A stretch of DNA of 64,000 nt, taken from assembly GCA_028554755.1 (NCBI GenBank), contig JAPTOF010000010.1, forward strand, positions 2,216,001 to 2,280,000, read 5' to 3'. Source of the stretch: Cordia subcordata (lineage: Eukaryota > Streptophyta > Magnoliopsida > Boraginales > Cordiaceae). Of this stretch, positions 29,201 through 41,600 are shown one piece after another. How positions within the stretch are numbered: position 1 is the first letter of the stretch; each line of letters starts with the position of its first letter. The translations under genes and the position numbers were made by a program. The notes under the pieces were generated by a model that made no database searches, was not told the origin of the DNA, and worked only from the letters and a program-made list of their open reading frames with translations.

Positions 29201-29844
29201 CATTTAGAATGTCTAACTTCATGAAAAATGAGATTTATTTGGACTTTTTAGCTCCCATTGCATCCAATCAAAGCCAGCCGAATACAACAGCATCCGGTCG
29301 GCTGCACGTGCATCACATGGCTACCGAAAATTAATGTTGAAATTGTTCACAAAGAAACAACTATGAAGTTACACACACGTATGTTTCAACCTGGTTGCAT
29401 AAATAGCAACATATCCTACTTTTTGGTCTTTCAAATATAATTACTATGTCATTTTTATAATGAGAAACTTATTTTAAATATAAAAATAATAAATTTATTT
29501 AAAATAATTAAAGATCAGATAATATTTGTAATTACGAGTTTTTGACTGGGGTGAGTGGGAGGCATGAATTTATTGAAGTGGGAACGGTTCATGTGAAGTG
29601 CGGATGTAAGTTGTTTTCATGCTCATGTCCCTTCATAATTTGAATAGACAAAAAAAAGAGCATTTGAATATATAAAATTATTCTTGGCCAAAAAAAATAT
29701 AGAGATTGTTGATATTTCCGTGAAAATTGGGCGTGGGTGAATCATTTCCACAAGTTTAATTGGGTTTGATGAGTACTATCAAACCGACCTTGAAAAAAAG
29801 AAACAAACAACTTGTCACATTTCTCACAAAAAGGCTACGTCGAG
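26261..29844. other. AT-rich intergenic DNA, no gene seen
   Basis: This gene-poor stretch has a (GA)n run at 26333-26366, a (GT)n run at about 26837-26856, and a diverged direct duplication of roughly 70 bp (about 26850-26920 and 26921-26990, sharing GTGTGTT and GTTAATCTTTTT-type phrases). Open frames are short and unlike known proteins. Confidence 0.5.
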
Positions 29845-30170
29845 AGAGAATGAGTCAAATATCCCGCTTTAAAAATTAAAATGTCATATTTTTTAAATTA
29901 ATAAGTAAAATATCACAAAATTAATTTTCAAAATTTAAAAACTCGAAGATTGATTTTTTTTTCTTTTGAAAAGCAAATCTTTGAGTTTTGAAAATTCAAA
30001 AATGTGAAAAAATCAGAAGAGATCTTTGAGTTTTAAAAATTTGAAAATTGTGATCTTCGAGTACTAAAAACTCGAAGTTGAGTTTTGTGGCATTTTACTT
30101 ATTGATTTAAAAAACATGGTATTTTGGTTGTTTTTCTTTAAAAAAATAGGGTATTTAACTCATTTTCTCC
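29845..30170. mobile_element. MITE-like element with about 80-bp inverted repeats
   Basis: The left end GAGAATGAGTCAAATA is matched on the opposite strand by GAGAAAATGAGTTAAATA at the right end. The inverted similarity continues through a TTAATAAGTAAAAT phrase and ends in CACAAAA on each side. Inside are several CTTTGAGTTTT / AAAACTCGAAG pieces in both orientations. No clean target duplication remains; CTACGTCGA and CTACATTAA flank it with 6 of 9 matching. The class is uncertain, with a Mutator-like MITE preferred. Confidence 0.5.
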
Positions 30171-33100
30171 TACATTAAACACATTCAGAATTCGTTTGAA
30201 TTAATTTTTTAAAAATATTTTGTATAAATTTTGAAAAAAATAAGTTATCATACATCATTGCACGTAGACATTATATTTTTATGATAGTTTTTGTCCAAAA
30301 AAAGGTCTATGGTAAAGGCATTGTCTTCACAAGTTTTGACATTTTTGGTTAAAAAATAAAGAGCACATGATCTTTTTATCAATCACAAGTTCCTCCCGTG
30401 TCCTCCAATCTTTTTGTCGAATAAAAATGAGGCATCAAATATTCAAAGATGGATTTTTTTTTTAAAAAAAAAATTGACTGGAGGCTATGTATTCAATTTG
30501 ATAAATGGATGATGTTTTTTTCTCAATGAATCTAATTAATTTCTTGAGTAAATATATTCATAAATTATATTATTGAGTAAGATTAGCATTATTATACCTT
30601 TAATTCTCTGTAAAATAAATAGAAAATTTAATGTATTTAACTGCATAAAAAATTTAATATTCACACATGTTATCTTATCGTATAAAAGAAGTAAGTGAAA
30701 CATCATTTGAGCAATAAAAACAGTAATTTAATTTACTATTTATCAACCTGTATCATGTAATCAAAAACCTTATTCCATGTGGCTAGAGACCAAAAAAATA
30801 AACAATAAAAATAAATTAAATTGTAATGTTATAACATCACAGTGATCATACAACAAAGAATCCTTCCTCGAAACGCAAGAGAGTGCATTGTGACGCTGAC
30901 ACTGCATGCAAAAGCTTTTATGTTCGTAATTCAAAAGTTTTTCTTTTTTCCTTTTTTCTTTTGGTGTCAATTAATAATCTCTGTTTCGAGGAAAATAATG
31001 GCCATTAATTTAGTGGACCACAATCCACTTGTCAAGAAGGGCTTGTACGAAGAATCGTATTTGCTTTTGATTTTCGGTTGTGGCATTTCATTTTCTTGTT
31101 ATTTCGATTTCGTGATATCCTGACCAGGAAAAAAAAAAATTTATGATCATATCGCGTGCATGTTTTCGGTCGAATTGCTGTATTCCAGGGGTTTTGACTC
31201 ACACTTAGTTGTTAGCCAAGTAAGAGGACGCTAGCGTGTTACATATTTGTGTAGGGTTAATCTAGTCTATGTTTTGTGGGGTAGTTAAGTGGGGACATTC
31301 TCCCAGTTATCAAAAAAAGAAAAAACGAAACACAATTATCGAGTTTTTGTACAATTAGACCTACTTTATGATATAAAGATTTAATTGAATTTCTCTATAA
31401 AATTTTAGTTGTTGAATCGCAAAATTTTGATTAAAAGTGTTGCCAAATAAAATTTAGTGAATAGTTCAATTTTTAGTTGTTGAGTTATTAATTAATTTGA
31501 GGATAATATTAAGCTTCTAAAAATGTAGAGGTTCTTTTTCTCAGAAGACGAAAAAAGATAAACACTTTTGACATGATATTAAAATAGTTTCATAAAAGCT
31601 TTTTTTTGGAAATTCTTTGATTTTAAATTTCTTTCTTTTTTTACTTTTTTTAGCCTTGGACTTACACAAAAGTCTTTCTAAAATAGGCTGAAGATGTATG
31701 TCTTAATTTTTAAATTAAAATTTTTTTTTGATTGTCTAAAAGTTGAGCTGGACAAACCTTTTAGTCGACGGTGAATTGATTTTAGTTGGTTTCTTAATAA
31801 TGCAAAACATGCAATGTGGCACTGAAGAACATTTTGGAGTTTGAGGTGCATAGAGGTTTTAATGGAGTATTAGTGTGAGGATTTGCGAAACCGTGGGTAT
31901 TATATATATGGTTTCATTTTATTTTGGTGTAATTTAAGTAGTTATATGATTAGAAGTAAATAAATTTCATAAAGAAGAAGAAATTTATCAATTTATTAAA
32001 TTAAACTAATTCCTTTTCATCCCAACATTCAATGGATAAATCTTCATTCTTTAGCCTTATTCGTTGAGCTAACTGTACCATTAGCTCACTCATTAAAAAT
32101 TGAAAAAATTAAATCAACAATTAGAAAAAAGACGCAAAATTATAAAAAGAATTGAAGAAGCAACTGACGAGTGTCATCATTCTTACAGTGCCTGTAGTAA
32201 ATTAATTTTACAAGTAAGGGAGTCAATTTCTCTTCAATATTCTCTTTAAAACTCTCCACCCCTCTAAAGAATCATCCAAAACAAATTTTTCTTTCCAACA
32301 TTTAAAGCCCCGGTCTTAGGTAAAACTTCAAGATGTATACAATTGACACGTATTGCTTATGATGGTTATTAGTCATTTGCTATTTTGAGTTAGGTACTCG
32401 GGTCCATTTTGTCGTATTTTTCTATTTGTTGGACTAAGTTTCATTAGTCCAATTTTGTACCCCTTTTTTATGTTAATGAAGTTTATTATTGGACAACACA
32501 AACCAAAAAAAAAAAAAAAAAGGAAAAAATTATAGATTAGAAAGATGGTCAAGCTTCTGGTCCAAACTGTCACTCTCAAAATAGTGCACCCATGCCCAAA
32601 CCTCCCTTTGGTGGAACACTAGTGAACTGGGGTTGCATGCTCACCACGAATGTTTGTTGTTGCCCACTTTTCCTTATCAAGCATTATAAGATGTTAACCT
32701 TTTGATCCATTCTTTTTTGCTAGGCAAAAGTTTAATTATTTTAATCTAATAATTTGGATAAAATTGACTTATAGTTCAACTCTATCCACATTTATATGCT
32801 AATGATTACATCCATTTGATCCATTAATGTGCCACTCACCAATAACAGTTGTCCTCAATCAAGAGAAAAGTAGTCATAGCAGGTATTCTGAGGGAAGATT
32901 TGGTATGATAATGAAGTTAAGTTGTAAAATCAGCATTACTGGAAATAACAGATTTTCAAAACGGGCGGGTTAAGTATGGTAAGAATTTTCAAGTGATGAA
33001 CTGGCTTTTAAATCATCAAAGTATTACAAATATGATTATCGTACTATACCATGTTATGTGAAATTACAACAAAATATGTAGCAAAATCAACTCAAGTGGA

Positions 33101-33589
33101 GTTTGGAAGTGCTTATAAGCTGGTAAAAAATCTGCTTATAAACAAAAAAAATAATCGACTTGTTTGGCGAATTGTACTTATAAGCAAATAAAATTTGGTG
33201 TCACCCCCTAGCTCCTTTTTAGCTATTTATAAAGTATAAACAATAAGAGTTTATCAAATAAAATTACATTTATACTTCTCAAAAACACAAAAATAATTAT
33301 CCTTTTAACTATTAAAAAATTTTTTTTAGTTATTTTAATAAATACTGCTATTTATAAATATATATTTACTAAATATGTCAATAACTTATAAACACATTTT
33401 ATTTAAATACTTCTTTACTTATTTCTTATTTATTTATAAACATCAAAAACTACTTACAAGCAAGCGTCAATTGCTTATAAGCAGGATAGGAAAAGCAAGG
33501 CAACACTCTCCAAGACTTCCAAAATCCTGAAGAATGCCATACAAAAATGTGCATTCTTCTCGATGCTGTTTCATTATTGCAATAATATA
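30171..33589. other. AT-rich intergenic DNA, no gene seen
   Basis: No convincing coding frame was found. A poly(A) run at about 32502-32521 follows a stretch like a retroposon 3' end (AATGAAGTTTATTATTGG), but no target duplication was found. GCTTATAAGC-type phrases near 33105-33485 in inverted arrangement may mark an old MITE. Confidence 0.45.
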
Positions 33590-33613
33590 CTCTCTCTCTC
33601 TCTCTCTCTCTCT
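33590..33613. repeat. (CT)n microsatellite next to the DLH stop codon
   Basis: About twelve CT units lie directly downstream (minus-strand sense) of the stop at 33614-33616, so they fall in the 3' untranslated region of the dienelactone-hydrolase gene. Confidence 0.9.
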
Positions 33614-36600
33614 TCATTTAACATATTTTGTTAACCAGTTTAACATGTCCTTGTGAGCCTCTTCAGCAAGGGTGGTGGCTTTTTCATCATCAGTCTTGTA
33701 TCTTATTGTCCATCCATGAGCCGTTCCAGGAAATATCTTGACAAAGCTGTCAACCTGCAAAAGTAACTTTTTTGAGTTTCTATTATTATCAGCTTCAACA
33801 ATTAAAAAGTCTCCTCAAATGAAGCTAGAAGTTTAAATCTAATTGCCACAAGAGCATATGAAAATATAAATGGCTAAATTAGTTCACGATATGCCAAATG
33901 TGGATATCTTTTTGTTAAAGTTATCACCTCATCTAAAAGCTTAAACTTATAGAGATTAAACTTATAGAGAGGATATTGATTTATTAATTTATTGTATTAA
34001 CACGCTCCCTCACGTGCAGCGTAATTTATTTAGAGTTTGCATGTGAACAATTTAATTAAATGGGTGACGGTAAGAATCGAATCTGTGCGTTTAGCTTCTA
34101 GGCTCTGATACCGTATTAAGTTACCATCTCATCTAAAAGCTTAAGCTTATAGAAAAGATATTGGTTTATTAATTTATTGTATTAACACTTTTGATGTTAA
34201 AACCAGCCTGGAAAAATGGTCTTCGTGATGTTTAATGCAGAGCTCGTACCTCAGATTTTGCTAGTAGAATGTTCCCCAACTTTTTCACTTCTTCAGCTGG
34301 AAAATATATGTCATGTTCAGCTCCCAATATAGCAATCGGAATGTCTACCACTGGAGAAGCGTGATATCAGTGCTCACAAGCATAAGATGAGAGAGGATTG
34401 TTATATATCATCCTTTATCTGTCCTTGTATAATAGAAGCTTTTACCGTAGACACGAGATTTTACATACAATTCATGAATTATAACGAGCACTTATTGGAC
34501 CGGGATAAGTTACCTTTGATATCATCAGCAGTTATTGGACCAGGATGCAACATTACTGCAGCCTGAATGTAGTCAGATCTTGCCAGTTTCGCGAGTACCA
34601 TGCCTAGAACAATAACCAAGAAATCGAGTAACAAACTCAAAACATCTGTTGCTCCAAAATTTAAGCTTAGAAGAATTTTGTTTAAGTACTCAAGAAATGC
34701 TCTCCTTCATTGGGGATCAATAGATGATGACTAGATCTTACCCCCCCAGCAAAATCCTACAGCTCCTATGGATGAGACTCCTTGGCTTTTCAGCGCAGCA
34801 ATTACTCTTTTAGCATCCTCAAATCCTTTGACGTCCTAAAGGAGACAACAAATAAATCAAGTTCGGAAAAGGAAAATACATGACTATTAGACCGAAAGAT
34901 CAAAAAAAGATTCTAAGCTAAAGACTATTAGCCAGAAAGATCAAAAAAGCTTTTAAGCTAAAGTTTGCTCTATGACACGGAAAACTGAAAAAGAAGAATG
35001 TCGCAAAGCATGTCTGCACCTGAAAAGTTTAAACTTCAGTCACTATATAACTGCTGGTATTGGAATACATGATCGTGGGAAAGATGACACCTATGAGATA
35101 ACGTTAATTTTGACAGACAACACGAAATTTAGTAAGAGATGAACCGGGTTATGAGCCTCTCTCCATGATGCAAGATTGAAGTTAGGATTATCAAGATCCA
35201 CAGGATCACCATAGAAAAAATCTGGAACCACTACCAAATACCCTGCAGCTGCAACTTTGTCTGCAAGCTTCCTGAAAACGAAAAAATAACAAAAATAAAT
35301 TGCTGGAATAGATTATCTCCATAAATGAAGATTTTAAGGTTAGCATGTCAAGGAGTTCTACTAAGCCTTAAAATGATGCAGTTACCAAAATATCGAAATT
35401 TAGGCATTTTCATGCTCAGATCCTGAACTTTTCCTGCTGGTAAAACTTTAAAGCATTTTTGTTACACTGAAATCAGAAGAAGATAAGTTAACTACTCTAG
35501 TCACAACTTGTTACTAAGGCACTATCATCTGAAGGTTGCCTAGTGAATTATAGCAGGACTAATAAGTGGTCTCTCTATTCCTGACCGGTGCCTTATATTA
35601 CAAAACCAGTTCACCGTGACAAAGTTTGTCCGAGACCAACAATGCATATGGCATGAATTAACAGATGTGTCTAGGACTCTATTCTCGTCTTATAATCTCC
35701 AAAGCCCCATAGAATTAATAGGTGAATCATTAGTATAATCAAGCAAATACGAAAGATACACTGGTAATAAATACGAAAGAAACACTGGTAATAGTGTCAT
35801 ACATTTCGATTCATCTCATTACCAAATAGAAATCTGTCTAAGCTGGCAATGAATTGAGACTTTGCCATTTCTGAAAGATGATTCACCTGTAGGACTTTAA
35901 TTTTACCATTATTACAACTTCTGATCCAATTACAGGAAATGATTTAACAGAAGATGATATAATGTGTGAACACGACCAATTTCCATCGATATATAAACTA
36001 AATATCATATATCAATATCTAGATATAAATAGGCTCTATTATTCTATTCAACAAACTATGTCAACTTCTTGTTCTGTCATCAGAAAAATTAAGCATACCT
36101 CAAATTTGGAGCTTCATAACCTGCATAAGAATCGAAAAAAAGTTATAAATTAGTTGTAAATGGGAAAAACAATATACATGTGATGTGCCTAATCATTCAG
36201 TGCTTCATTTATAAATATCTCTCCCTGTAACATCCTTTTCATTATATCTATTATGCAAGTATAAGAACTTACTCCGGTGAAACATGTTCTTGTATGGTAG
36301 AAAGAATTACTAAAATAATACAAAAATTACATGCAATTTTGACAAAATATAATGTCCAAAAACACATAAGGTACAAATATTTGAAAAATACGTCATAACA
36401 AAAGCCACTTGAAATACTTGACAAGATACAAAAGCTGTATGCTTCAGCTTAAATTCAAGAACCAAAGAGGCACAGAAGCTTCACCCTTAAGGCTTAAGCC
36501 AAATCCAACAAGAAGCTATGCATCACTCAACACAAGTAATTAAAAAAACACAAGGTACAAATATTTGAAAAACACATTATAGTCAAAGCTACTTGAAATG

Positions 36601-37234
36601 CTAGAAAAATACACAAGCTTTATGCTTCAGCTTATATTCAAGAATCACAGAAGCTTCACCCCTTAAGCCAAAAGTGCCAACCAGAAGCAATGCAGCACTC
36701 AACACAAGTAAAAAAAGAAACAGAAAGTAACAAATATTTTAAAAGCACATTATAGTCAAAGCTACTTGAAATACTTGACAAGACACAAAAGCATTATGCT
36801 TAAACTTAAATTCAAGAATTACCAAAAGCTTCAACCCTTAAGCCAAAAGCCAACCATAAACTATGCAACACTGAGCACAAGCAGAACAAAAACACAGAAG
36901 GTACAAATATTTGAAAAACACATTATAATCAAAGCCACAGAAATACTTGACAAGACATGAAAGCTCTATGCTTCCACTTAAATTCAAGAATCACAAAAGC
37001 TTCAGCCCTTAAGCCAAAAGCCAACCAAAAGCTATATGCAGCACTCAACACAAGTATATAAAAAAAGATCTATTTATACTTACCAAAAGCATCTGAAGCT
37101 AAAAGGATGGCAAGCTTGGATTCTTGAGGGCCAGTGACATAAGTTTTATGGCCTGCAAGCTCCTCCACACTCCCTTCTCCACATGGTGTGCTGCTGATCG
37201 TTGGTGGGTTCTTACAACACTCGGGTCCTGACAT
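33614..37234 (-). CDS. Dienelactone hydrolase family protein (At3g23570/At3g23600 type)
   Basis: An alpha/beta-hydrolase with a cysteine nucleophile. Plant members are often labelled endo-1,3;1,4-beta-D-glucanase, an old name without strong support; the substrate is unknown. Seven minus-strand exons, 37234-37084, 36120-36099, 35271-35145, 34835-34742, 34603-34514, 34350-34250 and 33754-33614, join in phase to 241 residues, the normal family length. The second exon is only 22 nt. The protein starts MSGPECCKNPPTI, as family members do. The nucleophile cysteine lies in VGFCWGGMV, the acid in LGAEHDIYF and the histidine in GTAHGWTIRY; all three are present. No signal peptide is evident, so a cytosolic location is likely. 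It is divergent from RNR2 with 1,366 bp between start codons. Confidence 0.93.
33913..34187 (-). mobile_element. TRIM (terminal-repeat retrotransposon in miniature) in a DLH intron
   Basis: Two direct repeats, 33913-34002 (90 bp) and 34114-34187 (74 bp), share CATCTAAAAGCTTAA and TTTATTAATTTATTGTATTA phrases and both end in ATTAACA. Directly inside the right repeat, GCTCTGATACC (34102-34112) is the complement of the initiator-methionine primer site GGTATCAGAGC, so the element reads on the minus strand. CTTTT flanks both ends (33908-33912 and 34188-34192), a 5-bp LTR-type duplication. The internal part is only about 110 bp and encodes nothing. The left repeat has a small internal duplication of an ATTAAACTTATAGAG phrase. 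Confidence 0.85.
36358..37070. repeat. Four-copy tandem array, period about 173-184 bp, in DLH intron 1
   Basis: The phrase ACAAATATTT recurs at 36373, 36557, 36730 and 36903, giving periods of 184, 173 and 173. Each unit also carries a TTATAGTCAAAGC-like phrase, an ACAAAAGCT.TATGCTT phrase, a CCCTTAAGCCAAAAG phrase and ends near CACTCAACACAAGTA. The copies differ by substitutions and small indels. The array fills most of the intron between exons 1 and 2, and its right end is only a few bases from the exon 1 donor. Confidence 0.9.
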
Positions 37235-38600
37235 CTCTTTAATCTTTTATATATGTTTCAACAGAGAGAAAATGTTGTATGACGCTGGACTTCTAACACT
37301 TGGCAGCAGTAGTAATATATATACACTTATTGGTTAATAGTTCACATATGTCATGGCTTACGTAAGATTAATATATATTAATATAGTATAGACAATACTA
37401 GTACTTTTTTAGGTTGTCAATTCTCATGCGTCACGCTTCAGTGTGATTTGAAAATTGTTTCTCTTCCCAACCAAAAAAATGAGAAAAAAACCTCTTTTCT
37501 TGCTTTTGTGCGTGTCATTCTTGCACAGAGCTATGCTAAGCGTAACCTCTTTTAATGACTGAGATAAAATGGAAGTTACCACGCTCTAGTTTGCGGATTA
37601 TTGTATTTTCTGAGAAGTGACCTGTTATGTTTTATTAACTAGTCGACTATTCTCATGACTTGTGTAATAAAGTATTTACCTTTTTATATTTTTAAAATTT
37701 ACTGCATACCTTATATTTGTTAAAAATCAGTACAATTGCTTTTTTTTATTATTATTTAAACACCACTAATTAAAATAAAATTATTTTGTAAAAATACATA
37801 ACACGTTACAAATTTTAACACTTGTAAATGCAAAATAAAATGCGAATACATTATATATGCATATTTTGACAAATCAATCGTTGTTTCAGAAACTACTCCT
37901 ACCACTGGACCAAGATTTTCTCTACACATTAGCATACAGCATGATAATTTCAGCATAGATTAACAATAATTGGCTTGGGCTTTTCCAACGAGCTAAAATT
38001 TCTCTACCGCTTTGGATTTTGCAAAATCATTTGAAAGCATTACTACTACTACTTTTTTTTTCCTTAAATTGTTACACTCAAGTTTTAAGAAAACGAGGTG
38101 AACTAATTATATGTACTTTTATTTGATACTTTTACAAAAATTATATTCATAACTCAAATATGCAATGACATAGGATTTTATTTTAAAATTAATTAAAACT
38201 TATAATTTATATGTATCAAGTAATACTATTACCTTTTCACTTGATCATGATTTTGTTAATGCACTATAACCTACTTCATATTCGACACTTATACAAAAGA
38301 GAATTCAAAACAAAAAAGAACACTCTAATTTATCATTACAAATATTATCAGCCTAATAACTAAATTGGAGCATGCATTGAGACGGGGTTATTATATGATG
38401 CCATAAAAAAAAGTAAATAAGAACTCAAAAATCTTGATTGGCTAACTACTAACCACCACCAAAAAAAAAAAAAACCTGGCGGTTAGTTTCCTATCGTTTT
38501 TTCGAAAGGGTTTTTGCAGGGTTTCTCTTCCCCCATATATATAAACATCTCACACACACACATAGGAGTAAGAGAAAAGAGATAAGAAAAAGAAGGAAAA
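37235..38600. promoter_or_regulatory. Shared divergent promoter region, DLH (-) and RNR2 (+)
   Basis: The 1,366 bp between the two ATGs are very AT-rich. Each side has a TATA-like stretch: about 37313-37322 for DLH (minus strand) and 38535-38546 for RNR2. No other gene is seen. A CCTGGCGG near 38476 is only weakly like an E2F half-site. Confidence 0.5.
38535..38546 (+). promoter_or_regulatory. Likely TATA box of RNR2
   Basis: CATATATATAAACA lies about 60 bases upstream of the RNR2 ATG and is followed by a CA-rich stretch suitable for transcription start. It is consistent with a short leader. Confidence 0.6.
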
Positions 38601-41600
38601 ATGGGTTCTTTGGAAAATGAAACAGGAAAAGAATATAAAGATGAAGAGGAACCAATATTGAAGGAACAAAACCAAAGGTTTTGCATGTTTCCTATTAGGT
38701 ATCCTCAGTTATGGGAGATGTACAAGAAAGCTGAAGCCAGTTTTTGGACAGGTAAGCCTTTTTATACGCATCCACTATGTGTGTTCACTGTGTGTGTAAG
38801 AATCTTTGTTTTGCTTTGTGAAATTGAGCATGTGGGGTTGTGTATATGTGAAATGGACTAAACGGTGTCTAAAAATCCGAATTTTTATGTTGCTTTGTGA
38901 AATTGAGCATGTGGGGTTGTGTATATGAGAAATGGACTAAAGGGTGTTTAAAAATGCAAATTTTATTGTTGCTTTGTGAAATTGAGCATATGGGGTTGTA
39001 TATATGTTAAAATGGGTGTTTAAAAACGCTTAGTATAATTCTTGACATGGACTAATGGGTATGTAATAAGACTTATAAATCTAGCAAAAGTTCTTTGCTG
39101 TTGCTAGACATCGATGCAGTAAGCCACGTTCTACTACAGCGTCCAACGTGCAAATTTGGTAAATTGCAAGGAGATTTCCTTCCCCCCCCCCCCCCCTATT
39201 TATCCAATTTTATTTGGTTTCTGTCCTCAAAATGGCTTTTTTTTGGGGGCTATACATGTGGGTTCCAAATCGAGTTTTGTTTGATGGGCTTATGGGATGT
39301 ATTATCTGTGTATGATTCTTGGAATTTGATTTGTTTGTGGTCCCAAGATTGGATATTTGTGAACTGTTTATGTGGGTTCTGAATTGCGCATGCACAAAGT
39401 TCTCATTTTGATTGTCTCATCATGTATCTGATTGACATTTATCTTAAAAGTTAGTTGCATTAAAGGGTTGCATGATTGAATTTCTCTGTTTCTGATAAAA
39501 AGGAGTACTTGTTAAAAGTTTGGTCCTAATTGTTTAACGCTTTCTGCTAGTGCCGCTTGGTATCACTTTCTGTTGTCTCCCAGTGCAGTTCTCTTTTTCT
39601 TTTTGTGAATGATGGTTTGCAGCATGCATTTGTGAGGAAATGATAGCATTGAGTAGTTAGTAACCCAAGTAAATTTCTTGTTTAGTACCAATAATTAGAA
39701 TTTTTCACTCCACTTGATAGTTGCAATTACTGTGAGTGCTGGCAGTTGCATTTGGAAATTCAACTATTTCTTTGTATTTTCAAAGTAACGGTTGGACTTT
39801 TTGCGTTTCTGTTGCACAATTAAAGTGAAATGTTTGTCAATCTGGTCAGATCAACTAAAAATTCTACATGGAAAGTATGTGTATATTTTAATGTTGTGCC
39901 TATGCTTGAAGAATGAATTTGATGCACATTCTCTTCTATAGCTATGTAAGCGACCATCTTCATTTTGACATGATTAGGTTTAGCTCTTCGGTCCTGTCAG
40001 CAGCTTTAGTAAATTTTTGGCTGCAGTCCTGACAGGTGCATATGTTTAAAGTGATACTTATGATTGAACCTTATTAACGAGAGTACCTTTATGCAGTTGA
40101 ATATTTATCATATGGATTATAAGTGAGTAGAAATATTCGTTTGTCTTCCTTGTGTGTTGCTTAGTTACAGATGTGTTACTTTAATATATCATCTTGCTTT
40201 TGGTGCTGCACTAACAATTTCAATTTTGGGCTTCAGCTGAGGAGGTTGACCTCTCTCTCGATGTACAGCACTGGGCAACATTGTCTGAATCGGAGAAGCA
40301 CTTTATCAGCCATGTGTTGGCATTTTTCGCTGCATCAGATGGAATTGTTTTAGAAAATTTGGCTGGCAGATTCTTAAACGACGTTCAAATTGCAGAGGTC
40401 TGTTGGCTAGGTTCCTTGTCATTTTCTGGACTGAATATATGGTAATATGAGGGTCTGAATCATATATTTCTATGTGGACCAGTGCTATATATCGTCTCTT
40501 TTTGTTACATTTACTGAGGCGAAGGCATTGGTGAAGGCTTTATTGTTAGTGACTCCAATAACTCATGACTAGGTTAATGATAGTGGCTTTGTGCATTTAT
40601 TGCACGATGTTGTTTTAACTAGTTTGGAAAATGACATACTTTTGTCAGTGTTGGACACCTTGAGGAGCATCCTGACATTGAAATTAACTGACGATTAGGT
40701 TTGATGGAAAATCATCCTGGTTTTTGTTATTGGTTTCCTGGTATGTGGACGGCATCTACTTTTGCAGTTAAAGTGTTCTGAACCTGATCTTTCCACGAGT
40801 AAATTGTTATCTGCCCTGTTATGTATAACAGATTATGGCTAGTATGTATTTTCTGGTCATAATTCTTCTAAGAATATCATATTGGAAGGAAAAGATAGTA
40901 CTCTCTCTAACATTGGTTCTTCTATTTGTTCACAGGCTCGGGCATTTTATGGTTTCCAAATTGCAATGGAGAATATACACTCTGGTAAAGCTTCTTAGGT
41001 GATGCTTTTTTGGATAGAGTCGACATTGATGATTGAGGTATCTGTTTGTGAATTTTGTGCTCCTTTATGTAGAGATGTACAGCTTGCTACTGGAGACGTA
41101 CATTAAGGACTCCAGGGAAAAGAATAGGCTGTTTAATGCAATTGAAAACATCCCCTGTGTTGCAGAAAAGGCCAAATGGGCTTTGAACTGGATACATAGG
41201 TATTTATGTTATTCTGTAAATTCATTACATAATCAATTTATCATAACAATGCTACTAAGTATACCTTTTCAACTTGGGAAAAGTAACTCTTCTGGACATC
41301 ACCTCCAAGTTGACGTCATTCTAGTGTTCGAAGTGTATTTGAAAACCACAAATTCCATTCCAGCAATTTGTGTACTTTGCCTGTACTAGTCTAGTAACTG
41401 ATATCCAGTAAGATTATGGGACTACATGGATGGGCTCGATCGTTCACTCTCTCTCTTTTTGATTGAGTTTTATTTAAGTTGTAACCCAATAAAGGAGTTA
41501 AGAATGCCTTTCTTTTTGCAATATTCAAATGAGCTGTCTGTGACTTTCCTTTTCCTTTGGGGAGTGGATAACCTGAGAATTTGATGGAATTATCAATTAT

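Noticed and set aside
32300..32521. 5'-truncated LINE or processed pseudogene ending in a 19-base A run
   Set aside because: The 3' end looks retroposon-like, but no flanking direct repeat and no coding similarity were found.
33105..33490. Possible MITE with GCTTATAAGC phrases at both ends
   Set aside because: Several TTATAAGC phrases occur in both orientations, but no matching outer ends or target duplication could be drawn.
36358..37070. CRISPR-like regular spacing of a repeated phrase
   Set aside because: The whole 173-184 bp unit is repeated, not short repeats separated by unique spacers, and the context is a plant intron.
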